Under the pieces are notes generated by a model that saw only the letters and a program-made list of their open reading frames with translations, searched no databases and was not told the DNA's origin. The translations under genes were made by a program, and so were the position numbers. Shown here in pieces: positions 41,515 to 49,446 of a stretch of 64,000 nt of DNA; within the stretch, counting starts at the first letter, position 1, and each line of letters begins with the position of its first letter. Source of the DNA: Trinickia terrae (GTDB lineage: Bacteria; Pseudomonadota; Gammaproteobacteria; Burkholderiales; Burkholderiaceae); assembly GCF_005144415.1 (NCBI RefSeq), contig NZ_SWJE01000001.1, positions 62,001 to 126,000 on the forward strand, in the 5' to 3' direction.

Positions 41515-43395
41515 GTGATTCCGCATTCGTTCCTGCAGGATCTGCTGAACCGCGTCGATATCGTCGACGTGGTCGGCCGGTACGTCCAGCTGAAGAAGGG
41601 CGGTGCGAATTTCATGGGGCTTTGTCCGTTTCACAACGAGAAGAGCCCCTCGTTCACGGTTAGCCCGACTAAGCAGTTTTACCACTGCTTCGGTTGCGGC
41701 GCGCACGGCACTGCGATCGGCTTTCTGATGGAGCACGCGGGGCTCACGTTTCCCGAGGCCGTGAACGAGCTGGCGCAATCGGTGGGGCTGACCGTGCCGC
41801 AAGAGCCGTCGCCTTTGCGCGGTGGCGGAAAGTTTGGTGGGGGCGGGGAAGGGTACGCGCCTGCAGTGTCGAAAGCTGTGGCGACTGCGCTCTCCGACGT
41901 CATGCATCACGCCTGCGACTACTACCGCAAGCAGTTGCGAGGCGCGCCGAATGCGATCCAGTACCTGAAAAAACGCGGGCTCACGGGCGAGATCGCTGCG
42001 CGTTTCGGTCTCGGTTATGCGCCCGATGGCTGGCAGAACCTCGAAGCTGTCTTTCCCGACTATCGTGACGAATCGCTCGTCGAGTCGGGACTCGTTATCG
42101 TCAGCGAAAAGACCGACGCGCAGGGCGTGGCGCGCCGTTACGACCGGTTCCGCGAGCGGATCATGTTCCCGATCCGCAACGTGAAGGGGCAGGTGATCGG
42201 CTTCGGCGGTCGCGTGCTCGACGGCGGCGAGCCGAAATATTTGAATTCGCCGGAAACGCCGCTATTTAACAAAGGCAGCGAGCTGTATGGGCTTTTCGAG
42301 GCGCGTCTTGCGATTCGCGAGTCGCATTACGTGCTGGTGGTCGAGGGCTACATGGACGTCGTGGCGCTCGCGCAGCTCGGCTTCCCGAACGCCGTGGCAA
42401 CGCTCGGCACCGCGTGCACGCCGATTCATGTACAGAAATTGCTGCGCCAGACAGATACGGTCATCTTCAGTTTCGACGGCGACGCTGCCGGCCGGCGCGC
42501 CGCGCGCCGCGCGATGGACGCCTGCCTGCCGCATGCCGCGGACAACCGCACGATCCGCTTCCTGTTCCTGCCCGCGGAGCACGATCCGGACAGCTACGTG
42601 CGCGAGTTCGGCGCCGACGCGTTCTCGGAGCAGGTCGAGCACGCTATGCCGCTGTCGCAATTCATGTTGAACGAGGTACTGGCGGGCAAGGAGCTCGATA
42701 CGCCGGAAGGCCGCGCCAAGGCGCTTTTCGATGCGAAGCCGCTGCTGCAGGCGCTGCCGGCGAACGCGCTGCGCGCGCAGATCATGCACATGTTCGCGGA
42801 CCGCCTCGATATTCCGTTCGACGAAGTGGCGGCGCTGTGCGAAGTCGATGCGCGGATCGCCGCGCCGGCGCGCAAGGCGCCCGCCAAGAGCGAGCGGCGC
42901 CGCGTGACCGGCAGCGAGGAGCGCGCGCTGCGCAATCTGGTGATGCATCCGCGGATCGTTGCCGCACTCGATGAGGAAAGCGAACAAGCGCTGTTGACGA
43001 GCGCGCGCAATGCCGAGCTGTTCGAGGAGGTGATCGCGCACGCCCGCGCACTGGGCGATGCGGCCGAGTTCCGGCTCCTGTCGGACCTGCTTCGCGAGTC
43101 GGCCAATGCGCCGACTTTCGAAGAAATCTTTCGGGAAATTCTGGTCTATGATGAAAACGTGCGAGACCTGTTGCTGCAAAACCCGGAAGACGAGACCGTC
43201 CTCGAGGCGCACCGCGAGCGCGAAGACATCGCCGGGGAAGAGTTTCAGGCGGCAATTCTCAAGATGCGCTACGACGCTTGCTGCGAGCGGCTCGAGCGCC
43301 TGTCTCGGCAGTCGAAGTTCACCCCCGAAGAGATTGCGGAGTTTGCGGATTTGAACCAGAGGCGAGCCGACATGAAACGTCGGCTCGGGTTATGA
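41515..43395 (+). CDS. dnaG: DNA primase
   Basis: A 626-residue primase that makes RNA primers for replication. The zinc-binding domain has C37-P-F-H40 and C58-F-G-C61. The RNA polymerase core carries the TOPRIM motifs VVEGYMDVVAL (about 275) and FDGDAAGRRAA (about 320). The C-terminal third (about 440-626) is the DnaB-helicase-binding domain. Translation starts at GTG, with no clear ribosome site, which may keep primase levels low. A Gly-rich loop around residues 101-112 follows the zinc domain. Confidence 0.96.
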   Translation: MIPHSFLQDLLNRVDIVDVVGRYVQLKKGGANFMGLCPFHNEKSPSFTVSPTKQFYHCFGCGAHGTAIGFLMEHAGLTFPEAVNELAQSVGLTVPQEPSPLRGGGKFGGGGEGYAPAVSKAVATALSDVMHHACDYYRKQLRGAPNAIQYLKKRGLTGEIAARFGLGYAPDGWQNLEAVFPDYRDESLVESGLVIVSEKTDAQGVARRYDRFRERIMFPIRNVKGQVIGFGGRVLDGGEPKYLNSPETPLFNKGSELYGLFEARLAIRESHYVLVVEGYMDVVALAQLGFPNAVATLGTACTPIHVQKLLRQTDTVIFSFDGDAAGRRAARRAMDACLPHAADNRTIRFLFLPAEHDPDSYVREFGADAFSEQVEHAMPLSQFMLNEVLAGKELDTPEGRAKALFDAKPLLQALPANALRAQIMHMFADRLDIPFDEVAALCEVDARIAAPARKAPAKSERRRVTGSEERALRNLVMHPRIVAALDEESEQALLTSARNAELFEEVIAHARALGDAAEFRLLSDLLRESANAPTFEEIFREILVYDENVRDLLLQNPEDETVLEAHREREDIAGEEFQAAILKMRYDACCERLERLSRQSKFTPEEIAEFADLNQRRADMKRRLGL

Positions 43396-43418
43396 CTCGG
43401 GAAGGGCTGGAACCGACG

Positions 43419-43427
43419 TGCTATAAT
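43419..43427 (+). promoter_or_regulatory. Extended -10 promoter of rpoD
   Basis: TGCTATAAT, 46 bases upstream of the rpoD ATG and just after the dnaG stop. It is an ideal extended -10; no convincing -35 is present. It supports the ATG at 43474 as the real start of the long RpoD. Confidence 0.6.
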
Positions 43428-43473
43428 AAAAGGTTTTCAGCGGTTTGTTTTCTAAGCAAAGGCGAGATTCGCG

Positions 43474-45903
43474 ATGGCAAAGACGACAGGCGGAACTGCG
43501 GGCGGAAAGAAAGCGACAGGCAAAGGCTCAATGGAGCCGACCACGAAGGTCACACAGGCCAAGTCAGCTAATTCCGCCAGGAGAACGCCAGTAGCCAGCG
43601 CAGCGAGCCCTGCGACGAAGAAGTCCTCGACCGCGCCGGCAGCGCGAGCGGCTCCCGCAACGGTGGCCAAGGCAGCCAAAGCAACGAGGACGGCTCCCAA
43701 GCCGGAGGTCAAGCCCTCCGCGAGGCGGGCGAGTTTGAAAAGCGTAAGGGGCGCGGCTGCCATGCCGGACGATTCGGCAGCCAGCGACACTCCAGAATCC
43801 ACGGTTCAACCGGCTGAAGTCCAGCAGCCGCGAGTCGAGACTATAGCCGGTACGGCGAACTCCATGACGAAAAAGCTGAACGAAGTATCCGTCGATGACG
43901 ACGCAACCCAAGCGGAAGAGCAACAGGTCGCTTCGGGCAAAGGCGAAAAGGCCAAGGCACGCGATCGCCGCGCGAAGGAAAAAGCGCTCCTGAAGGACGC
44001 TTTTGCATCGACGCAGCCGGGCACGGCCGAGGAACTCGAAGAGCGCCGCTCGAAGCTGCGCGCGCTCATCAAGCTCGGCAAGGAGCGCGGGTTCCTCACC
44101 TACGCTGAAATCAACGACCACCTTCCCGACAACTTCGCTGAAACCGAGGCCATCGAAGGCATCATCAGCACGTTCAACGACATGGGCGTGGCGGTCTACG
44201 AGCAAGCCCCCGACGCCGAAACGCTGCTCCTGAACGACAACGCGCCCGCCGCGTCGTCGGACGATGAAGTCGAAGAAGAAGCAGAAGTCGCGCTGTCCAC
44301 GGTCGATTCCGAATTCGGCCGCACGACGGACCCGGTCCGCATGTACATGCGCGAAATGGGCACGGTCGAGCTGCTGACGCGCGAAGGCGAAATCGAAATC
44401 GCCAAGCGCATCGAAGACGGCCTGAAGCACATGGTGATGGCCATCTCCGCATGCCCGACGACCATTGCCGACATTCTCGCGATGGCCGAGCGCGTCGCGA
44501 ACGAGGAAATCCGCGTCGATGAGCTCGTCGACGGCCTGATCGATCCGAACGCCGAAGATACCGATGGCTTCTCGGCGCAGGAAGCCGAGGCGATCGAGAA
44601 CGAAGACGAGGCAGCCGAAGAGGAAGAAGAGGAAGAAGAGGAAGAGGACGACGGCAGCGCGCAAGCGACGGCCAACGCCGCTCAGCTCGAAGCCTTGAAG
44701 CGCACGTCGCTCGAGAAGTTCGCGATCATCAGCGAGTGGTTCGACAAGATGCGCCGCGCGTTCGAGAAGGAAGGCTACAAGTCGAAGTCCTACCTGAAGG
44801 CGCAGGAAACGATCCAGGAAGAGCTGATGTCGATCCGCTTTACCGCGCGTACCGTCGAGCGCCTGTGCGACACGCTGCGCGCGCAGGTCGACGAAGTGCG
44901 CCAGGTCGAGCGCCAGATCCTGCATACGGTGGTCGACAAGTGCGGCATGCCGCGCGCCGAATTCATCGCGCGCTTCCCGGGCAACGAGACCGATCTCGAC
45001 TGGGCCGACAAGATCGTCGCCGAGAATCACTCGTACAGCGCGATCCTGTCGCGCAACATCCCGGCGATCCGCGAACAGCAGCAGCGCCTGCTCGATCTGC
45101 AGGCGCGCGTCGTGCTGCCGCTCAAGGACCTCAAGGAAACCAACCGCCAGATGGCGGCGGGTGAACTGAAGGCGCGTCAAGCGAAGCGTGAAATGACCGA
45201 GGCGAACCTGCGTCTCGTGATCTCGATCGCGAAGAAGTACACGAACCGCGGCCTGCAGTTCCTCGACCTGATCCAGGAAGGCAACATCGGCCTGATGAAG
45301 GCTGTGGACAAGTTCGAATATCGCCGTGGCTACAAGTTCTCGACCTACGCGACGTGGTGGATTCGCCAGGCCATCACGCGTTCGATTGCGGACCAGGCGC
45401 GCACGATTCGCATCCCGGTTCACATGATCGAAACGATCAATAAGATGAACCGCATCTCGCGGCAGATCCTGCAGGAAACCGGTCTCGAGCCGGATCCGGC
45501 CACGCTCGCCGAGAAGATGGAGATGCCGGAAGACAAGATCCGCAAGATCATGAAGATCGCGAAGGAGCCGATCTCGATGGAAACGCCGATCGGTGACGAC
45601 GACGATTCCCATTTGGGCGACTTCATCGAAGATACGAACACGGTCGCGCCATCCGATGCCGCGTTGCATGCAAGCATGCGCGACGTCGTTAAGGATGTGC
45701 TGGATTCGCTGACGCCGCGTGAAGCGAAGGTGCTGCGTATGCGCTTCGGCATTGAGATGAGCACCGATCACACGCTCGAAGAAGTCGGCAAGCAGTTCGA
45801 CGTGACGCGTGAGCGGATTCGCCAGATCGAAGCGAAGGCGCTGAGGAAGTTGCGCCACCCGAGCCGTTCCGACAAGCTGAAGTCGTTCCTGGAAGGGAAC
45901 TGA
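43474..45903 (+). CDS. rpoD: Primary sigma factor RpoD (sigma-70)
   Basis: An 809-residue primary sigma factor, longer than E. coli RpoD (613). Residues 1-130 are a Lys/Ala/Pro-rich extension. Region 1.1 follows (about 180-255). The non-conserved region contains a run of ten Glu (about residues 384-393). Region 2 has [19 protein letters not shown] and [16 protein letters not shown] for -10 recognition and melting. Region 4 (about 740-805) has [20 protein letters not shown] for the -35. The acidic insert and long N-terminus are usual in this lineage. The ribosome site is an AGGCGA element. Confidence 0.97.
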   Translation: MAKTTGGTAGGKKATGKGSMEPTTKVTQAKSANSARRTPVASAASPATKKSSTAPAARAAPATVAKAAKATRTAPKPEVKPSARRASLKSVRGAAAMPDDSAASDTPESTVQPAEVQQPRVETIAGTANSMTKKLNEVSVDDDATQAEEQQVASGKGEKAKARDRRAKEKALLKDAFASTQPGTAEELEERRSKLRALIKLGKERGFLTYAEINDHLPDNFAETEAIEGIISTFNDMGVAVYEQAPDAETLLLNDNAPAASSDDEVEEEAEVALSTVDSEFGRTTDPVRMYMREMGTVELLTREGEIEIAKRIEDGLKHMVMAISACPTTIADILAMAERVANEEIRVDELVDGLIDPNAEDTDGFSAQEAEAIENEDEAAEEEEEEEEEEDDGSAQATANAAQLEALKRTSLEKFAIISEWFDKMRRAFEKEGYKSKSYLKAQETIQEELMSIRFTARTVERLCDTLRAQVDEVRQVERQILHTVVDKCGMPRAEFIARFPGNETDLDWADKIVAENHSYSAILSRNIPAIREQQQRLLDLQARVVLPLKDLKETNRQMAAGELKARQAKREMTEANLRLVISIAKKYTNRGLQFLDLIQEGNIGLMKAVDKFEYRRGYKFSTYATWWIRQAITRSIADQARTIRIPVHMIETINKMNRISRQILQETGLEPDPATLAEKMEMPEDKIRKIMKIAKEPISMETPIGDDDDSHLGDFIEDTNTVAPSDAALHASMRDVVKDVLDSLTPREAKVLRMRFGIEMSTDHTLEEVGKQFDVTRERIRQIEAKALRKLRHPSRSDKLKSFLEGN

Positions 45904-45996
45904 TCTAGGCGGCATGCGGAGTGATTCGGCGCACGGCTTGCGCGTTTTAAGCTAAGCTTCGCATCGGATCGAATCATGTGGTCAATCGTAGTGCCG

Positions 45997-46026
45997 GACC
46001 CGGCCTCAAACACCGGGTCTTTTTTT
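45997..46026 (+). terminator. Rho-independent terminator of rpoD
   Basis: GACCCGG (45997-46003) pairs with CCGGGTC (46013-46019) and is followed directly by seven T. It starts 94 bases after the rpoD stop. Confidence 0.88.
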
Positions 46027-46028
46027 GT

Positions 46029-46140
46029 GTCGACCAGAGTTAGCGCTTTAGTGCTTACTCTGGTCCCATGCAAAGCTGTCGACCAGAGTTAGCGCTTTAG
46101 CGTGCCGGTCGGAGTTAGTGCTTCAGCACTTACTCCGACC
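46029..46140. repeat. Cluster of 34-base palindromic units downstream of rpoD
   Basis: Unit 1 (46032-46065) and unit 3 (46107-46140) are each 34-base near-perfect hairpins with the same plan: a nine-base outer arm, a T/T mismatch, a six-base inner arm (AGYGCT) and a two-base loop. Unit 2 (46081-46102) is only the left half. A 23-base direct repeat joins unit 1 (46029-46051) and unit 2 (46078-46100). Outer arms differ but co-vary: GACCAGAGT/ACTCTGGTC against GGTCGGAGT/ACTCCGACC. This is a REP/BIME-like element, not CRISPR. Confidence 0.75.
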
Positions 46141-46189
46141 CCACGCAGAGCATTACTCGAGTCACATGCAACGCAGTGCGTTTTTTATA

Positions 46190-46265
46190 GGGCCTGTAGC
46201 TCAGGGGTTAGAGCAGTCGACTCATAATCGATTGGTCGTGGGTTCGAAACCCACCGGGCCCACCA
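46190..46265 (+). tRNA. tRNA-Ile2 (CAT anticodon, lysidine type)
   Basis: A complete 76-base cloverleaf with encoded CCA: acceptor GGGCCTG/CGGGCCC (one G-T pair), D-arm GCTC/GAGC, anticodon arm GTCGA-CTCATAA-TCGAT, variable TGGTC, T-arm GTGGG-TTCGAAA-CCCAC, discriminator A. The CAT anticodon could mean Met, but the body closely follows the E. coli tRNA-Ile2 sequence (TCATAATCG, GGTCG). It is therefore read as the AUA-decoding tRNA whose C34 is changed to lysidine by TilS. Its 3' end borders the accessory region. Confidence 0.88.
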
Positions 46266-46299
46266 TCTCCTCCTCCGTTGCGTTCCGTCGATTTCCGTG

Positions 46300-46323
46300 A
46301 ACCCTTTATTTTTCAAGGGTTTA
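46300..46323 (+). terminator. Terminator after tRNA-Ile2
   Basis: AACCCTT (46300-46306) pairs with AAGGGTT (46315-46321) around TATTTTTC, with a short TTAT after it. It lies 35 bases past the tRNA CCA end. Confidence 0.6.
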
Positions 46324-46381
46324 TGCTATTCCTTCTTCCATGGAACGCTGCGGTGCTCCACCGAAATCCGGTCGAATTTTA

Positions 46382-46427
46382 GGGCAACTCTCGGGGCAAC
46401 TCCTGAGTACTGACTGTCAGTTGCCCC
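46382..46427. repeat. GGGCAACT repeats in front of the integrase gene
   Basis: GGGCAACTC (46382-46390) and GGGGCAACT (46393-46401) are direct repeats 11 bases apart, and AGTTGCCCC (46419-46427) is the inverted copy, 19 bases before the integrase ATG. They could be integrase arm-type sites or an operator for autoregulation. Confidence 0.5.
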
Positions 46428-46445
46428 AAAAGCGGAGTAGGGGCC

Positions 46446-47693
46446 ATGCCATTGACCAACACTACAATCAAGAACGCTAAGCCGGCGGCGAAGCCGGTTC
46501 GGCTGTACGACGGTGGCGGCTTGTATCTCGAGATTGCCCCAAGCGGGGGCAAGTGGTGGCGGTTCAAATACAAATATGCTGACAAGGAAAAGCGCCTCTC
46601 CCTGGGCGTCTATCCCGCTGTCAGCCTCAAAGAAGCCCGCGAGCGGCGAGATAAAGCACGCTCGCTTGTCGCAGCTGGGGTAGATCCTGGAGAGGTTAGG
46701 AGGGCTGAGAAACGCGTTGCTCGGCTGAATGCCGAAAACTCGTTCGAAGCAATTGCTCGGGAGTGGTACGCCAAGCACGAGCCTGGGTGGTCGCAAGGAC
46801 ATGCAATGCGTAACCTCGCAAGGCTGCAGGCAGATGTTTTTCCGTGGATTGGCGGTCGGCCAATTGCCGATTTGACGCCTCCTGAGGTATTGGATGTACT
46901 GCGTCGGGTCGAAAAGCGCGGCGCGCTGGAAACGGCGCATCGGCTCCGTGGAATCATTGGTCAAGTGATGCGCTACGGTGTCGCAACGGGGCGGGCGGTT
47001 CGCGACATTGCCGCTGACTTGCGTGGAGCTCTTCCACCGGCTCAGGTACAGCATTTTGCGGCCATTACCGATCCCAGCGATGTTGGGGAACTACTGCGTG
47101 CCATTGATGGTTACGCGGGGACTCTACCGGTTTCCTGCGCGCTGCGGCTTGCGCCGCTGCTATTCCAACGCCCTGGCGAGATGCGGGGCGCTGAATGGTC
47201 CGAGTTCAATCTAGATCACGCGATTTGGGAAATACCCGCCGAGCGCATGAAGCGCACCAAGCGGGGTAAGGTGAGTGGCGGCGCACATATCGTTCCTTTA
47301 CCGCGCCAGGCAGTATCCATTCTGCGCGAATTGCAGCCGCTTACAGGCAGCGGCAAGGTTCGGTTTGTCTTTCCTAGCGTGCGCGCCAAGGACCGCCCTA
47401 TGTCGGACAACACCATCAATGCCGCGTTGCGTCGCCTTGGATACGACCGCGACATGATGACTAGCCATGGTTTCAGGGCGATGGCACGGACGATTTTGGC
47501 GGAGGAACTCGCAATACCGTCAGAGATCATCGAAGCGCAGCTCGCACATGCAATCAAAGACCCTCTGGGTCGAGCGTATAACCGCACTACCTTTCTCAGA
47601 GAGCGGCGCGAAATGATGCAGCGTTGGGCTGACTACCTCGATCAGCTTAAGGCTGGAGCGAAGGTCGTGCCGTTCGCAACAGCAAGCACTTGA
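46446..47693 (+). CDS. int: Tyrosine recombinase integrase, P4 type
   Basis: A 415-residue integrase. The N-terminal DUF4102 arm-binding domain (about 1-95) has LYDGGGLYLEIAPSGGKWW and LSLGVYPAVSLKEAR. The core-binding domain spans about 100-190. The catalytic domain has the first Arg in FQRPGEMRGAEW, the HGFRAMAR box (H-x-x-R), the later His in QLAHAIKD and the nucleophile Tyr in GRAYNRT. All catalytic residues are present, so the enzyme may be active. It lies 180 bases after tRNA-Ile2 in the same direction and ends 32 bases before a tRNA-Pro 3' fragment. GC content is lower than in the housekeeping genes. Confidence 0.93.
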   Translation: MPLTNTTIKNAKPAAKPVRLYDGGGLYLEIAPSGGKWWRFKYKYADKEKRLSLGVYPAVSLKEARERRDKARSLVAAGVDPGEVRRAEKRVARLNAENSFEAIAREWYAKHEPGWSQGHAMRNLARLQADVFPWIGGRPIADLTPPEVLDVLRRVEKRGALETAHRLRGIIGQVMRYGVATGRAVRDIAADLRGALPPAQVQHFAAITDPSDVGELLRAIDGYAGTLPVSCALRLAPLLFQRPGEMRGAEWSEFNLDHAIWEIPAERMKRTKRGKVSGGAHIVPLPRQAVSILRELQPLTGSGKVRFVFPSVRAKDRPMSDNTINAALRRLGYDRDMMTSHGFRAMARTILAEELAIPSEIIEAQLAHAIKDPLGRAYNRTTFLRERREMMQRWADYLDQLKAGAKVVPFATAST

Positions 47694-47725
47694 GACGCAT
47701 CCTTCGCCGGCGTAAAGGCAAACTT

Positions 47726-47774
<49 letters not shown>

Positions 47775-47784
47775 GGAAATTCAA

Positions 47785-47815
47785 GGACTTGCGGTGAAAG
47801 CCGTAAGTCCTTTTT
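47785..47815 (+). terminator. Rho-independent terminator after the tRNA-Pro fragment
   Basis: GGACTTGCGG (47785-47794) pairs with CCGTAAGTCC (47801-47810), with one G-T pair and a TGAAAG loop, followed by five T. It begins ten bases past the ACCA end, where a tRNA operon terminator belongs. It was probably carried along with the tRNA tail. Confidence 0.8.
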
Positions 47816-47829
47816 ATTTGCGGCTGATT

Positions 47830-47852
47830 TTTGCCCCCACGTTTGCCCCCAC
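47830..47852. repeat. Direct repeat TTTGCCCCCAC x2, candidate integrase arm sites
   Basis: Two identical 11-base units (47830-47840 and 47842-47852) with one base between. G-rich/C-rich short direct repeats at this distance from a tRNA att core are typical arm-type binding sites of P4-like integrases. Confidence 0.5.
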
Positions 47853-47884
47853 AAGTTCGATGGCTTTTGTGGGAACAAAAAGGA

Positions 47885-48100
47885 ATGGTCGCTGGAGGAG
47901 AGATCCCGGTCATGCCCTACGGCGACCCCATTTCGCGATATTCGGGTGCTGTTGGCTACCACGAGCCGCGCGGCGGGCAGCCCCACGCGCAACGCGCAGC
48001 ACCCGAGAGCTCCGCCGAGCAGTGGGCAAGCGAGGAGAGACTTTTCGCGGCTGCCGCGCGTGAGATGCGCCGCGGCAGCTTCCAGGGTTGGCCGTATTGA
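47885..48100 (+). CDS. Possible small hypothetical protein
   Basis: A 71-residue reading frame starting MVAGGEIPVMPYGDPISRY and ending FQGWPY. I do not recognise it. The region holds a GGAGGAGAG element (47894-47902), but it sits inside the frame and too far from the next ATG (47922). Support is weak: codon content is plausible but the gene lies in scrambled DNA next to an att site. The stretch 48101-48332 after it holds no gene I can support, only a short hairpin (TCCACG/CGTGGA). Confidence 0.25.
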   Translation: MVAGGEIPVMPYGDPISRYSGAVGYHEPRGGQPHAQRAAPESSAEQWASEERLFAAAAREMRRGSFQGWPY

Positions 48101-48332
48101 ACGGAACCAACTCGCTGAGGCAGTCAACGGCAATAAGTGTGTCAAGCCCGTTCGGATATATCTCCTCGCGGTGCGAGACAGTCATGCGCTGAGAAGATCG
48201 CGTCACTGGAACTTATTTAATTCGTAATGCAGAGCGATTTGAATTTCCACGAGTCAACGTGGATCGCCAAGTGGCATCGTCGACTGTGGCTTCTTCTCCA
48301 GTCAGCGCCAGCTTTCCTTCTACCTCAGGGGT

Positions 48333-48926
48333 AACCGGGCTCGTGTGCTGGGGCTGTTGGCCCTTGGCGACATGGTCAAGCCCACATCGTACGCCACCGT
48401 CGCGCGGCTGCGCGAGCTGTGCATCCGGACAGTGATGCTGACGGGCGACGACCAGGGCAGTGCCAATGCCGTGGCGCGCGAGCTTGGCCTCGATGAAGTT
48501 CGCGCAGAATTGTTGCCGGGTGACAAGGCTGCCGCCGTGCAGGAGCTGCGCAAGCAAGGCCAAATCGTGGCGATGGTCGGCGACGGATTGAACGATGCGC
48601 CCTCCCTGGCGGCGGACGTTGGCCTGTCGATGTCGACGGGCACAGATGTCGCGATGGAGGCGGCGGGCATCACACTGATGCGTGGCGATCCACGCCTTGT
48701 GGCGGATTCGTTCGACGTCTCCCGTCACACGTACTCGAAAATCAAACCAGGCTTGTTCTGGGCGTTTGCGTACAACGTGCTGGGTATTTCGCTCGCGGCC
48801 TTGGGCATGCTGAACCCGGTCATCGCTGGTGCGGCCATGGCATTCAGCAGCGTGAGCGTCGTCACCAACGCGCTGCACTTCGCCGCTGGCGCGGCGACCG
48901 ACGTTAGCTCGATCCAAGTAGCCTGA
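48333..48926 (+). pseudogene. Remnant of a copper-exporting P1B ATPase (copA', C-terminal third)
   Basis: Homologous to the last 200 residues of the intact CopA at 52377-54815, from [17 protein letters not shown] through [16 protein letters not shown] to the final membrane helices. The HMA, CPC and DKTGT parts are missing. Further damage includes loss of one residue in the usual APSLxAADVG loop and an indel after VTNAL that shifts the frame so the native tail is replaced. A 157-base tract is almost identical to the intact gene while the rest differs at roughly one base in six. It cannot be a working pump. Confidence 0.85.
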
Positions 48927-48967
48927 TCGCGAAGATCGGCGAAGCGGCCTTGAATCGGAGATCTCGT
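48927..48967 (+). pseudogene. Remnant of a cueR start (cueR')
   Basis: Immediately after the copA' stop the sequence resembles the start of the intact cueR (ATCGGCGAAGC shared, then GGAG-TCTC), at the same distance from the stop as in the intact cassette. The ATG is lost (reads GCG). It shows that the decayed copy once had the same copA-cueR order. Confidence 0.55.
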
Positions 48968-49138
48968 AGCGATAAAGATTTTCTTTTCAATTTTGATATT
49001 TTATCTCGTTTGCCGCACGCGGGAAATCGCCGAAGAATGTAGTCAATGGCTAAGTCCGACTGTATCTGTGAGCTGTGGTCGGCAACAGGCCCATCGAATC
49101 TCGAGATGGACGGATAGTTTCTTTCCCCTTCAGTTCGC

Positions 49139-49223
49139 GATGGTCGGTGACGGACTGAACGATGAGCCGTCCGCCAACGTTGCCGACAGGTTGTTGGAAT
49201 CGCTCCAATGCTGCGGAGTTTGA
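49139..49223 (+). pseudogene. Chimeric tail: copA motif joined to GMC oxidoreductase C-terminus
   Basis: One short frame reads [13 protein letters not shown], the hinge motif of a P-type ATPase, and continues directly as SANVADRLLESLQCCGV and stop. The second part matches the C-terminus of the intact GMC oxidoreductase at 56883-56938 (SANVADRLLESLGCHGV). The junction falls at a shared Ser codon. It is best explained by a deletion that joined a copA copy to the end of a GMC copy. Confidence 0.75.
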
Positions 49224-49446
49224 CGACGGGGGGTAAGAAAAGACTCTTGATATTTAATGGAGCCGTTATTTGAAACTTAATTGCGATTATCCATCTCGCC
49301 GCATCTCGTGCATTAAATATTTTTCCGTGGACTAACCTCGGAAATCGATCATGCCTAGTCTTTCTGTTTTTCGGGGTTCCCGAGTGTGAACCTATGGGAG
49401 GTGAGCGCCCATGCTGTCTCCCTTTTTTAATTTTTAGAGCGAGGAC

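Noticed and set aside
43564-45915. A 783-codon open frame on the strand opposite rpoD
   Set aside because: It is the antisense shadow of rpoD, rich in Arg, His and Leu with no domain signal or ribosome site. The same holds for long frames opposite polA (17896-20070), opposite dxs (26731-28638) and opposite the GMC subunit (138-1736).
46029-46140. CRISPR array
   Set aside because: Only two and a half units, palindromic, with non-regular spacers of 15 bases or less and no cas genes. It fits a REP-like element.
46190-46265. Initiator or elongator tRNA-Met
   Set aside because: The anticodon is CAT, but the acceptor and arms follow tRNA-Ile2. The acceptor has a paired first base (G1-C72), unlike initiator tRNA.
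48333-48926. A functional short P-type ATPase
   Set aside because: It lacks the metal-binding, transport and phosphorylation motifs and has a frame-shifted tail.
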